Assembly: GCA_965660145.1 (NCBI GenBank)
Contig: CBFHYX010000020.1
Coordinates: 20,129-84,128 of the forward strand
DNA length: 64,000 nt
Direction: 5' to 3'
Source of the DNA: JABURQ01 sp029243145
GTDB taxonomy: Bacteria > Planctomycetota > Planctomycetia > Planctomycetales > Planctomycetaceae
Positions 26,837-34,445 of this stretch are shown here, piece by piece (position 1 is the first letter of the stretch; every line of letters starts with the position of its first letter). The translations under genes and the position numbers were made by a program. The notes under the pieces are model-generated. The model made no database searches. It was given only the letters and a program-made list of their open reading frames with translations, and was not told the origin of the DNA.

Positions 26837-27210
26837 CCGATTGGCGGTTTCGCAAACAACAACACCTGCGATTGCCGACGGAATTTCAACGCGTCTACGA
26901 TCTCCGCAACAGAGCCTCAGACCATCACCTACTGATCTATTCGTCGTCCAATGATTCTCACCAAACCGAGACTCCGGTCTCGCGGATCGGGCTGTCTGTC
27001 TCTCGCAAACATGGCCCTGCAGTGGTGAGAAATCGTATCAAAAGGCTATTGCGCGAAGCCTTTCGTCTCTCTCAACACGAACTCCCCGTTGGTTTCGATC
27101 TGATTTTGATTCCGCGCAACGGTTCTCAAGCCACCTTGCGAGATTATCGACGATCATTGAAACGGCTGTGTCACAAGCTGGCTGATCGTGAGCAGGAAAA
27201 GAACTCATGA
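26833..27210 (+). CDS. rnpA: Ribonuclease P protein component
   Basis: 125 residues, a normal RnpA length. Hallmarks are F-Q-R-V-Y near the start, R-I-G-L-S-V-S-R-K-H-G (about 51-61) and the RNA-binding R-N-R-I-K-R-L-L-R-E-A-F-R helix. The protein binds the RNase P RNA and helps it mature the 5' ends of tRNAs. It overlaps the previous gene by 4 bases (ATGA) and yidD by 4 bases (ATGA), which indicates translational coupling. In most bacteria rpmH lies directly upstream; here a membrane protein gene takes its place and no rpmH is present. Confidence 0.95.
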   Translation: MTDWRFRKQQHLRLPTEFQRVYDLRNRASDHHLLIYSSSNDSHQTETPVSRIGLSVSRKHGPAVVRNRIKRLLREAFRLSQHELPVGFDLILIPRNGSQATLRDYRRSLKRLCHKLADREQEKNS

Positions 27211-27446
27211 AGTCATTCGCCTGTGCCATCTGGAACTTGCCCGGCAATTGCGTGATCGGTCTGGTGAAAGTCTATCAGTGGACTTTGAGCCCCATTATCG
27301 GTCGTCAATGTCGCTTTCAACCAACATGTAGCCATTACATGATCCAGGCAATTCGAAAATATGGAGCCATCAAAGGAGTCGCTAAAGGAACTTGGCGTGT
27401 CCTCCGCTGCAATCCATTTGGAAAACCGGGTTATGATCCCCCCTGA
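27207..27446 (+). CDS. yidD: Membrane protein insertion efficiency factor YidD
   Basis: 79 residues. The family pattern Y-Q-W-T-L-S-P-I-I-G-R-Q-C-R-F-Q-P-T-C-S-H-Y and later R-C-N-P-F-G-K-P-G-Y-D-P-P is complete. YidD is a small membrane-associated protein that helps YidC insert proteins into the inner membrane. It is coupled to rnpA by a 4-base overlap, as in many bacteria. Its last 16 bases overlap the end of the convergent methyltransferase gene. Confidence 0.95.
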   Translation: MKSFACAIWNLPGNCVIGLVKVYQWTLSPIIGRQCRFQPTCSHYMIQAIRKYGAIKGVAKGTWRVLRCNPFGKPGYDPP

Positions 27447-28003
27447 CCCGATAAGAGAAACAAACGAGGAGCCGTCTCACTTTCGGCAACCGCTTCGATG
27501 ATTTCCAAACACCAGCCATCGGCTTCACAGTCCCGGAAGAAGTCAGCAACGGCTCCGGTTTCGTGTTGCCCCGCCTCGTGTCCCGGATAAGCGGTGACGG
27601 AGATAAGCCCGGCAGGATGTAGTAACTCGCAGGCAGCTTCAATCGCACGCAGCGTACTTTCAGTATGAGTCGTGATCTCTTTATTCCCTCCCGGCAAGTA
27701 TCCCAGGTTGAACATGACCACCTTGATGTGACCGCGATGTTCGGAGTCAATCAACTGATTCATTTCCACGTGAGAGTTATGGAATAATGTGACGCGTGAT
27801 GAATACTCTGGTCCAAGTTTCTGCCGAGCCTGTTCTAAAGCGGCTGCTTGCACATCAAAACCATAGACTCGTCCTTCAGGACCAACGGTCTCCGCCAGAA
27901 ATAGAGTGTCATGGCCATTACCGACAGTCGCGTCGATGGCAATGTCGCCAGGCTGTAAAAAACGCCGGCAAATCTCATGAGCACGGTCGGTCAAACGAAG
28001 CAT
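27431..28003 (-). CDS. mnmM: MnmM/YtqB-type SAM methyltransferase
   Basis: 190 residues. D-A-T-V-G-N-G-H-D-T-L-F-L-A is the SAM loop; F-N-L-G-Y-L-P-G-G-N-K-E-I-T-T and Y-P-G-H-E-A-G are the diagnostic segments of the YtqB family. B. subtilis YtqB has been shown to be MnmM, which methylates nm5(s2)U34 of tRNA to mnm5(s2)U. The start lies inside the end of the upstream FAD oxidase gene (13-base overlap), so the two are translationally coupled. That neighbour resembles the oxidase domain of MnmC, which supplies the nm5U substrate, so the pair probably performs the last two steps of wobble-uridine modification. Confidence 0.8.
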   Translation of the reverse strand: MLRLTDRAHEICRRFLQPGDIAIDATVGNGHDTLFLAETVGPEGRVYGFDVQAAALEQARQKLGPEYSSRVTLFHNSHVEMNQLIDSEHRGHIKVVMFNLGYLPGGNKEITTHTESTLRAIEAACELLHPAGLISVTAYPGHEAGQHETGAVADFFRDCEADGWCLEIIEAVAESETAPRLFLLSGQGGS

Positions 28004-29079
28004 GAGGAAAGATCCACTTTTTGATGAAGGTCGTATTTGTTATCGACGGCAATGCCTTCACACAACAGTCCTCTCATTTGATCTGCTAAGACCGGAGACA
28101 ACAAAGCCCCCCGCGAACCCAAGCCGTTCATAAAGCCAAGTCGAGTGTCATTCGGATGAACTCCCATTCTCGGCGAGCGTCCATGAATCACGGGACGAAC
28201 TGCCGCCCGGTGTTCGACGATCTCCTCTTCTTGTGAAACATTTTGTAACTGGCTCCATCTTTTAAGAAGATCCGTTCGTCCCGCTTCTGTGGGACATTTA
28301 TCGAGTTGGTCACGTTCGTAGGTGGCACCAATTCGGACGTGACCATTTTGTTCGGGAGCCACCCATATTCCCGCATGGACAACTCTAGACTCTTCCCAAT
28401 CCGATACTTTCAACGTGAGAATCTCACCCTTGGCAGCATCAAATGGAACGTCTCGAAACCACGGATTTTTCGTGGATTCAAATCCCTGACAAAAAACAAC
28501 TCGGTTGCACTCTACGTTCAAACGCGGAAGTGAGATTCGATCTTTCTCAACCTGCACATCTGCAGGTAGAGATATTGTTGCTTGCCGATATCCACACTGC
28601 GTCTCGAAATAACTTTGCGTCGCGGCTAAATAGGATTTTGTATCGAGCCGAGCCGCGGTCAGCATCTCAAATCCACCAAATGGTGATGAGACCGCTTTGG
28701 GCAATGCCGATGCCTCACACAATCTCACATCATCGGCGTCGCGATATTTTTTGAGAAACAGTTCTCGTTCTTCACTCGATGCGAAAACCCGCACCATCGG
28801 TGTTTCAGAAAAAAACGCCTCACCCGTTTGCTGTTCGACAATCCGATAGAATGCTTTAGCAGCATTATAAAACTGTCCCCAATCGGGATAGCGAGCGAGA
28901 CGTTGCCCGGTGATCGGCGTGAGCAAACCGGCAGCAATCCGCGAGGATGAGGACTCATCACCGCGGTCAATCAACAACACCGACTCCCCGCGTTCATGAA
29001 GTTTCCATGCGAGCGAGGAGCCGGCAAGTCCTTGCCCGAGAACGACAGTCTCAAATCGATGTGTGGAAGTGTTGGCCAT
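27991..29079 (-). CDS. FAD-dependent oxidase of the DAO family, MnmC oxidase-like
   Basis: 362 residues. The dinucleotide-binding motif V-V-L-G-Q-G-L-A-G-S-S-L-A lies at about residues 12-24. S-R-I-A-A-G-L-L-T-P follows, and near the C-terminus G-L-G-S-R-G-A-L-L-S-P resembles the G-x-G-S-R-G-L segment of the MnmC oxidase domain. DAO enzymes oxidise amines or amino acids with FAD. MnmC(o)-like members remove the carboxymethyl group of cmnm5U34 in tRNA. The overlap with an MnmM-type methyltransferase favours this role over a catabolic amino-acid oxidase, but it is inferred. ThiO/glycine oxidase is the main alternative. Confidence 0.75.
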   Translation of the reverse strand: MANTSTHRFETVVLGQGLAGSSLAWKLHERGESVLLIDRGDESSSSRIAAGLLTPITGQRLARYPDWGQFYNAAKAFYRIVEQQTGEAFFSETPMVRVFASSEERELFLKKYRDADDVRLCEASALPKAVSSPFGGFEMLTAARLDTKSYLAATQSYFETQCGYRQATISLPADVQVEKDRISLPRLNVECNRVVFCQGFESTKNPWFRDVPFDAAKGEILTLKVSDWEESRVVHAGIWVAPEQNGHVRIGATYERDQLDKCPTEAGRTDLLKRWSQLQNVSQEEEIVEHRAAVRPVIHGRSPRMGVHPNDTRLGFMNGLGSRGALLSPVLADQMRGLLCEGIAVDNKYDLHQKVDLSSCFV

Positions 29080-29117
29080 GAGGGTGATAAGCCATCATCA
29101 GGATTATCTCAGAAAGA

Positions 29118-29480
29118 TCAAAGGGTTTCCTGATTCCACTCCTCAGCCGCTCCCCGAATGGTCGTGCTTTGACGCTGTTTTTTCACCACTTGATCTCGTT
29201 TTCGCGCCAAGGTATGCACGGTTCGGTCGAGTGCACCTGTCAAAGCGGCTCCCACATTTTCTGCCGTCTCTTCAATCACCGTCTCGCCCGTCATTTCGCA
29301 GTTCAAATGGACGCGACACTGAATATCGACGCCCCCCTTGGGGCCATTCAAGTCGCGGAGAGTCACCGAAACATCTTTAATTTGCTCTTGGAAACGGCTG
29401 AGTTTTGAAAGCACACGTTCTTCTGTGGTTTCGCGAACCTGATTCGGCAACGATTTATCAATGTGGCATTCGAGGTGCAT
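29118..29480 (-). CDS. hpf: Ribosome hibernation factor, HPF/RaiA family (short form)
   Basis: 120 residues with the beta-alpha-beta-beta-beta-alpha plan of HPF/YfiA. The strand I-K-D-V-S-V-T-L-R-D-L-N-G-P-K-G-G-V-D-I is followed by a C-R-V-H-L strand and a long basic helix (A-L-D-R-T-V-H-T-L-A-R-K-R-D). The short form binds the 30S decoding centre and stalls ribosomes in stationary phase. AGGAGTG lies well placed before the ATG. The C-terminal dimerisation domain of long HPF is absent. Confidence 0.8.
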   Translation of the reverse strand: MHLECHIDKSLPNQVRETTEERVLSKLSRFQEQIKDVSVTLRDLNGPKGGVDIQCRVHLNCEMTGETVIEETAENVGAALTGALDRTVHTLARKRDQVVKKQRQSTTIRGAAEEWNQETL

Positions 29481-29684
29481 GAATCACTCCTAGGATAAGT
29501 CGATATTTCTGTGTCTCTATCAAACCAACGAAGTCCCTTCAGTTTAGGATCACCACCATCTTTTCCAAAGAGAAATTCCATTGGGAATATCGGAAATCGT
29601 TATTTATCAAGAGAGAGTCTTACTCACTCCCGATAGTAGTCCTCACGCAGGACACCGACAAAAGCAACCTTTCTTCAGGCAGCA

Positions 29685-29825
29685 TTATTTGAACCGCTGA
29701 CCCGATCCACACGGACACAAGTCATTGCGACCGAGCTTCTCGACGAGCAGTTTGTCGCCGTGGACAACGCGCACACCTCGTTTAACGTGCGTCTCAGACG
29801 GATAGCCGCGACGCCGTTTACTCAT
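29685..29825 (-). CDS. Small SEC-C motif protein, truncated one codon before its Cys-Cys pair
   Basis: 46 residues: a basic head (M-S-K-R-R-R-G-Y-P-S-E-T-H-V-K-R-G), then L-G-R-N-D-L-C-P-C-G-S-G-Q-R-F-K and a TAA. The SEC-C zinc motif is C-x-C-x8-(C/H)-C; here the first two cysteines are coded. The final pair (TGC TGC) follows in the same frame directly after the TAA, in turn followed by L-K-K-G-C-F-C-R-C-P-A and a TGA at 29643-29645. The gene therefore looks like a 59-residue SEC-C protein cut by a nonsense codon at the position where N, K or H normally stands. As encoded it cannot bind zinc in the usual way. Confidence 0.7.
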   Translation of the reverse strand: MSKRRRGYPSETHVKRGVRVVHGDKLLVEKLGRNDLCPCGSGQRFK

Positions 29826-29835
29826 TGTCTCGAAA

Positions 29836-29904
29836 TTAGGTGTCTCGAAAGCAGGGTTGACCCGATTCGAGATTGACGAACTGCTGCTGATTTTGTGATG
29901 CCAT
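29836..29904 (-). CDS. Putative 22-residue micro-ORF with strong ribosome binding site
   Basis: An ATG at 29904 is preceded by GGGGAGGTGGATC, one of the best Shine-Dalgarno sequences in the window. It opens a 22-codon frame (M-A-S-Q-N-Q-Q-Q-F-V-N-L-E-S-G-Q-P-C-F-R-D-T) ending at TAA, 10 bases before the ATG of the SEC-C gene, which has only a weak site of its own. It may be a leader peptide that couples translation to the SEC-C gene, or a real micro-protein. No family is recognised. Confidence 0.35.
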   Translation of the reverse strand: MASQNQQQFVNLESGQPCFRDT

Positions 29905-29999
29905 GATCCACCTCCCCGTCTGCGATGATGTCGTTGGTCAACGCATCTCTCCGACAGACGAAAAGGGAATCTGGTTCGGGAAATTTAGACAACCTTGGC

Positions 30000-30935
30000 T
30001 TAGACAACAGCGGCAGTGTCTTCCTGACGACTCCAAAAGTAATCAGAAACATACTGTGCGATTTCCGAATTGGGAGTCGCCCAGCGCCAAGCTCCTTCAT
30101 CACCCAGAACAAGATCGGCGACGGCATCGGTCGATTGTTCACTTAAGAAATGGTGCCGTCCATCATATTGACGATTGGTATAGTCGCCATGCCAAAGTTG
30201 AACCAAGGTCCCTGGGATGCAATCCACAGTCAACTCGGATCGTTGACGGATTTGATGGCTCCAGCTTTCAAATGCCCGGTCAAACATGGGGCCGGAGGAA
30301 AGAGAAGACTGGAAGGATGCTTCCATTCCCTTCATCAGAGCAGGCAACGCACAGTCTCCACTTCCAATGATGCAGTGATCAAATAAACCGATTCCTTCGA
30401 GGCAGTCACGGCGTGCCGCCCAAGCTAATCCCGTACGACCATAATTTTGGGCGCGAAGGTAGGGCATCATTTTCCGTGGATCAAAGTCGGCCCTCTGAGC
30501 ACGATTGGCGAAGCTGAAGTTTAACTCAACCTTGGAAGCATCAAAACTCTTTAATTCCCTGTCAGTTTCATTGGCCTGATGGGCGAATTCAAACGGCTGC
30601 ACGAAATCAGAATGTTTCAGAGCCTGGCTCGTTGCTTCAGCCCAATCATCACGTGTAAAGACAATATCGCAATCCAGCCACGCGACTTCCGTGCAGTCAT
30701 CGGGAAGATGACTCTCGATCAGAATATTGAGTAAGCGTTCCTTTTGGAACATCACATCGCCATCCTCGATGCGAACCATGATGTCGGCATCATCTTCATC
30801 GAGATCGAAATGTCCATTGAAACCCAATTCAATGGCAATCAAAGGCACATTGAGATGCTCGCGGAAGATGTGGTAATTTTTGAGACGGTTGGCATAGTGA
30901 CAAGGGTTAAAGTAACTCGTAATTGCATACAACAT
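30000..30935 (-). CDS. Glycosyltransferase-like protein (GT-A fold, putative)
   Basis: 311 residues, soluble. The start M-L-Y-A-I-T-S-Y-F-N-P resembles the first strand of a nucleotide-sugar fold. A DxD-type metal site is present in A-W-L-D-C-D-I-V-F (about 86-94), and G-R-T-G-L-A-W-A-A-R-R and G-S-G-D-C-A-L follow in the acceptor half. These are typical of GT-A glycosyltransferases, but no named family fits with certainty. AAGGAAA lies before the ATG. It is a single gene; no glycan gene is adjacent. Confidence 0.6.
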   Translation of the reverse strand: MLYAITSYFNPCHYANRLKNYHIFREHLNVPLIAIELGFNGHFDLDEDDADIMVRIEDGDVMFQKERLLNILIESHLPDDCTEVAWLDCDIVFTRDDWAEATSQALKHSDFVQPFEFAHQANETDRELKSFDASKVELNFSFANRAQRADFDPRKMMPYLRAQNYGRTGLAWAARRDCLEGIGLFDHCIIGSGDCALPALMKGMEASFQSSLSSGPMFDRAFESWSHQIRQRSELTVDCIPGTLVQLWHGDYTNRQYDGRHHFLSEQSTDAVADLVLGDEGAWRWATPNSEIAQYVSDYFWSRQEDTAAVV

Positions 30936-31364
30936 TGTGATTTCCTTTCACACGTTTCGAAGAAAGTCGAACTGAGGCTTCACGCAATTCCATAAAATAA
31001 CCACGCATTTCCGGCAGTGCCAATAATCGCATGTGGATACCTCACGCAGCCCCATATTCACTCCCGAACCTCTGGCTGACCAGAGAATTCTGAAAGGGGC
31101 TAGAATGAATCAAAATCGTGGACGAAAACGTGGTTTCGGCTATCATTTCGGGGAGTCGACAATGATTGCAAACCGCATCCCATTCCGACACAATGGATGA
31201 TCGGCAGATCGCCCGGCGACTGCTCCCACCTGATGACCCTCCACGGATTCGGTCGGTTTTTTCAAAATCATGCACACTTTCAATCCTTCCATTGGCTGAG
31301 GAAATCCCCAAGCCGAGGTTGAGATTGATCAAACATTATCACCCTTTCGAAACAGGATCTCACC
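30936..31364. other. Intergenic region between divergent genes
   Basis: 429 bases between the minus-strand glycosyltransferase-like gene and the plus-strand carboxylate-activating gene. No convincing open frame, hairpin or repeat was seen. The promoters of both genes should be here. Confidence 0.4.
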
Positions 31365-32462
31365 GTGAGTACGACTCTGGAAGACAAAGTGAAAGCCGCT
31401 CGCGAAGCGGTCGACAAGCAAACCGTCGAAATCGTGCAATTGCACTTCCACCCAGAAGACGGAGCCCCCTATTGGCTCGAAAAATCCGCAGGGTTCGACT
31501 TCGATCCTCTCACCGATGTCAACTGCTTTGACGATCTGAAAAAATTCCCTCTGTTTGAAGACGACGATCTTCGCGGCGGACCGGTTGATCGGTTCCTCCC
31601 GAAAAAATGGCACGACAAAGGTCGTTACGTCTTTGAAACGGGCGGCACCACGGGGACTCCCAAGAGCCGCTGTGTCGTCGACGACTTCCGTATCGATTAT
31701 GAAGAGTTCTCCAAAACGCTTCCCGACGAATACTTCCCGCGCGGAGCCAACTGGCTGATGCTCGGTCCCTCCGGTCCGCGACGATTGCGGTTGGCCGTCG
31801 AGCATCTCTGCCAAACTCGTGGTGGCATTTGCTTCTGCGTTGATCTCGATCCGCGCTGGGTTGTCAAATTGATCAAGCAAGGCAAGATCGATGAAGCCAA
31901 AGCCTACAGTGCGCACGTGATCGATCAGGCGATGACCATCCTGACATCGAACCACAACGTGCAATGTATGTTCGCCACACCCAAGCTTCTCGAAGCTCTT
32001 GCTCTGCGTCTCATCGATGAAGACACCAGCATTGAAGAGATCGGCATCACGGGCATCTTCGCCGGTGGAACCGAGTTTACGCCGCAATGGTATCGCTTCT
32101 GTAAAGAAGAGTTGCTGGGCGAGAATGTTTACATCACGCCAACTTACGGCAACACGTTGATGGGTCTCGCCTGCGGCAAGCCTTTCGACCCTGCCGACAA
32201 CTTCAAGATCACCTATTACGCTCCGCAACCGCGAGCGGTCGTCGAAGTGGTCAACTTTGACGACTACGACGAAGTTGTTGAATACGACGAAACCGGTCGC
32301 GTCAAACTTTACACACTGACACACGAACTGTTTATTCCCGGCTTCATGGAACGCGACGAAGGGGAACGCGAACGTCCACACGAACAATACCCGTGGGACG
32401 GCGTCTCGGGAACTCGACCGTTTCACGAAATCGCCCAAAGCACAACAGTCGGCGTTTATTGA
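31365..32462 (+). CDS. LuxE/PaaK-like carboxylate-activating (AMP-forming) enzyme
   Basis: 365 residues, starting at GTG with AGGA upstream. The adenylate-binding loop E-T-G-G-T-T-G-T-P-K-S-R (about residues 90-101) is typical of phenylacetate-CoA ligases and LuxE-type acyl-protein synthetases. P-T-Y-G-N-T-L-M-G near residue 264 takes the place of the A5 motif (Y-G-x-T-E), and D-E-T-G-R-V-K-L-Y the place of the A7/A8 region. The protein is shorter than PaaK (about 430) and close to LuxE (about 370), lacking most of the mobile C-terminal domain. It probably activates a carboxylic acid as acyl-AMP and hands it to the aldehyde dehydrogenase encoded at 33003. The acid substrate is unknown. Confidence 0.75.
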   Translation: MSTTLEDKVKAAREAVDKQTVEIVQLHFHPEDGAPYWLEKSAGFDFDPLTDVNCFDDLKKFPLFEDDDLRGGPVDRFLPKKWHDKGRYVFETGGTTGTPKSRCVVDDFRIDYEEFSKTLPDEYFPRGANWLMLGPSGPRRLRLAVEHLCQTRGGICFCVDLDPRWVVKLIKQGKIDEAKAYSAHVIDQAMTILTSNHNVQCMFATPKLLEALALRLIDEDTSIEEIGITGIFAGGTEFTPQWYRFCKEELLGENVYITPTYGNTLMGLACGKPFDPADNFKITYYAPQPRAVVEVVNFDDYDEVVEYDETGRVKLYTLTHELFIPGFMERDEGERERPHEQYPWDGVSGTRPFHEIAQSTTVGVY

Positions 32463-32476
32463 GCTTGAGTTAGTTA

Positions 32477-32985
32477 TTTTTTTGACGCAAAGCCGCAAAG
32501 AGAAGAAGAATCGCGAAGAGTCGAATGAAGCGTGCGGAGTAGTATGACATGATGAATGAAAATGATCTGAGTCATGCCATTATCGGTGCAGCCATAGAAG
32601 TCCATCGCGAACTTGGCGGTCCCGGACTCCTCGAAAGTCTCTATGAAGAAGCTCTGGCGTTTGAATTGGAAAGTCAGGGTTTGAAGGCTGAACGTCAGAT
32701 TGAAGTGCCGATTGTTTACAAAGGGAATCAACTATCGAAAGCGTTTCGGATTGACCTTCTGGTCAATGATCTTGTGATTGTGGAATGTAAAGCGACCGAA
32801 GAAGATCATGATATCTACCGATCACAATGTTTAACTTACTTAAAATTGACTGATAAACGACTGGGGCTGGTGATTAACTTCGGCCAGAAACTTCTCAAAA
32901 ATAGAGTTCACCGAGTCGTGAACCAGTTGGATCATTAAAAATATTTCTTTGCGTTTCTTCAACTCTTTGCGTCTTTGCGTCAAAA
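32477..32985. mobile_element. GxxExxY cassette bounded by ~42-bp inverted repeats
   Basis: The left end (32477-32520) reads TTTTTTTGACGCAAAGCCGC then AAAGAGAAGAAGAATCGCGAAG. The right end (32944-32985), read on the other strand, is TTTTGACGCAAAGACGCAAA then GAGTTGAAGAAACGCAAAGA. The two are clearly imperfect inverted copies and they enclose only the GxxExxY gene. The unit sits between two genes that look like operon partners. I saw no clear target duplication next to it. A related solo repeat is at 11228-11276. Confidence 0.65.
32549..32938 (+). CDS. GxxExxY protein (PD-(D/E)xK nuclease-like)
   Basis: 129 residues (ATG at 32549, or the next codon). The name-giving motif is G-L-L-E-S-L-Y at about residues 25-31. 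The putative nuclease core follows: F-R-I-D-L-L-V-N-D (about 67-75) and V-I-V-E-C-K-A (about 78-84), matching the D-x(n)-E-x-K pattern of PD-(D/E)xK enzymes. The cellular role of GxxExxY proteins is not known. The gene is enclosed by inverted repeats and interrupts a likely operon, so it behaves like cargo of a small mobile unit. It could help the unit move, or repair DNA ends, but this is inference. Confidence 0.85.
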   Translation: MMNENDLSHAIIGAAIEVHRELGGPGLLESLYEEALAFELESQGLKAERQIEVPIVYKGNQLSKAFRIDLLVNDLVIVECKATEEDHDIYRSQCLTYLKLTDKRLGLVINFGQKLLKNRVHRVVNQLDH

Positions 32986-33002
32986 CATGAAAGAAATTTA
33001 CC

Positions 33003-34445
33003 ATGCTCGAAATCCCTGTAATCCGTTGGGGCAAACCCTACGAATCGATGGATCAATCGCCCGTCGTCCATTTTGAAACCGGCGAAGAACTCGCCAAGGT
33101 CCATCAGGCCAACGGCGGCATCATCAAGATGGATATGCGCAAAGCCAAGAAAGCACGCGATCTCCTGCGTCAATATTCCATCGAAGACCTGATCGGTATG
33201 TGCGAGAAAGCCGCCGACTATTATGTCAACGATGAACTCCCGATGGGGAACGGCACACAAACTCCCGAAGAGTTCTGCCGCATTCAATCGGCTTCGACCG
33301 GCCTGCCCGAGCATATGTGCAAATTCAACATGGGCAAAAGTGCCTATGTGATGAGGAACATGGGCAAAGTTCTCGACGCACTCACGCGCGGCTTGCCTCT
33401 CGATGTTTTCAGTAACGGTTACGGCGAAGAAGGACGCGGCATCAATATCAGTTATCAGGCAACAACCAATGCCTGCGGCTGGGTCTTGCCGTCCAACTCA
33501 CCCGGTGTCCACACACTCTGGCTTCCCGTGATCCCGCTACAAATTGGATTGGTCCTCAAGCCGGGTTCTTCCGAACCTTGGACGCCTTACCGAATGTTCG
33601 AAGCGATGGTGAAAGCCGGCATCCCGCGCGAAGCGTTCTGCCTCTACCCCGGACCTCACGAATGCGGCTCGGCCATCATGGAGTCGTGCGAACGCTCGAC
33701 GATCTTTGGAGGACAGGCGACCGTCGATCAACATGCCGGCAATCCCAAGGTCGCCGCTCATGGACCCGGTTACAGTAAAATTGTCATCGGTGAAGACAAG
33801 ATTGAAGATTGGGAAAAGTACATCGACCTGATGGTCGACAGTCTCTACGTCAACAGTGGACGCAGTTGCATCTCGGCGTCCGGTATCTGGGTGCCCAAGT
33901 ATGGTGCAGAGATCGCTGATGCCATCGCCAAGAAGCTTGGCGCTGTGGGGCCAAAGCCAATGACCGATCCTGAATCCGGTCTCGCTGCGTTTACGATGAA
34001 AGGCGCAGCCGAAGCGATGAACAACATGATTGACGAAGGCTGCAAGTCACCTGCCGTCACCGATGTGACCGCCAAGTATCGCGATGGAGAGCGCTTGATT
34101 CAGGAAGAGCGTTGCGACTTCCTGCTTCCCACCGTGTTACATGTGACCGACCCTGACGACGCGATGGCCAACACCGAGTTCATGTTTCCGTTCGGTTCGG
34201 TTGTCGAATGCCCGCAGGACAAGTTCCTCAAAAAGTGCGGCTACACACTCGTCTGCACAGCGATCACCGACGATGAAGACTTCAAACGCGATCTGATCGA
34301 CGCGACCAATGTCGACCGACTCAACATCGGCGAAGTGCGGACGTATCAGATTCACTGGATGCAGCCACACGAAGGAAACATCATCGACTTCCTGTTCCGC
34401 AACCGCGCGTTCCAGACCGAACCACCCCCGGCCACGGAAGTGTGA
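33003..34445 (+). CDS. Aldehyde dehydrogenase family protein, acylating (LuxC-like) type
   Basis: 480 residues. The cofactor segment V-L-K-P-G-S-S-E-P-W-T-P (about 185-196) and A-G-I-P-R-E-A-F follow the aldehyde dehydrogenase plan. The catalytic cysteine is in N-S-G-R-S-C-I-S-A-S-G (about residue 290). The general-base glutamate of the usual E-L-G-G-K segment is missing (H-G-P-G-Y-S-K-I-V-I instead), as in CoA-acylating and LuxC-type enzymes, which work on thioesters. Together with the LuxE/PaaK-like protein encoded before it, it probably reduces an activated acid to an aldehyde. The substrate is unknown. The two genes are separated by the GxxExxY cassette. Confidence 0.8.
   Translation: MLEIPVIRWGKPYESMDQSPVVHFETGEELAKVHQANGGIIKMDMRKAKKARDLLRQYSIEDLIGMCEKAADYYVNDELPMGNGTQTPEEFCRIQSASTGLPEHMCKFNMGKSAYVMRNMGKVLDALTRGLPLDVFSNGYGEEGRGINISYQATTNACGWVLPSNSPGVHTLWLPVIPLQIGLVLKPGSSEPWTPYRMFEAMVKAGIPREAFCLYPGPHECGSAIMESCERSTIFGGQATVDQHAGNPKVAAHGPGYSKIVIGEDKIEDWEKYIDLMVDSLYVNSGRSCISASGIWVPKYGAEIADAIAKKLGAVGPKPMTDPESGLAAFTMKGAAEAMNNMIDEGCKSPAVTDVTAKYRDGERLIQEERCDFLLPTVLHVTDPDDAMANTEFMFPFGSVVECPQDKFLKKCGYTLVCTAITDDEDFKRDLIDATNVDRLNIGEVRTYQIHWMQPHEGNIIDFLFRNRAFQTEPPPATEV

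Noticed and set aside
26459..27446. Chromosome origin near rnpA-yidD
   Set aside because: No dnaA, rpmH, dnaN or DnaA-box cluster is visible; in this group these genes are often dispersed.
31042..31332. 96-codon minus-strand frame in the gap before the LuxE-like gene
   Set aside because: Low-complexity serine-rich sequence without a ribosome site or family resemblance.
31329..32498. 389-codon open frame on the strand opposite the LuxE-like gene
   Set aside because: It mirrors the plus-strand gene almost completely, has no recognisable domain and no ribosome site; codon bias of the real gene keeps stops out of this frame.
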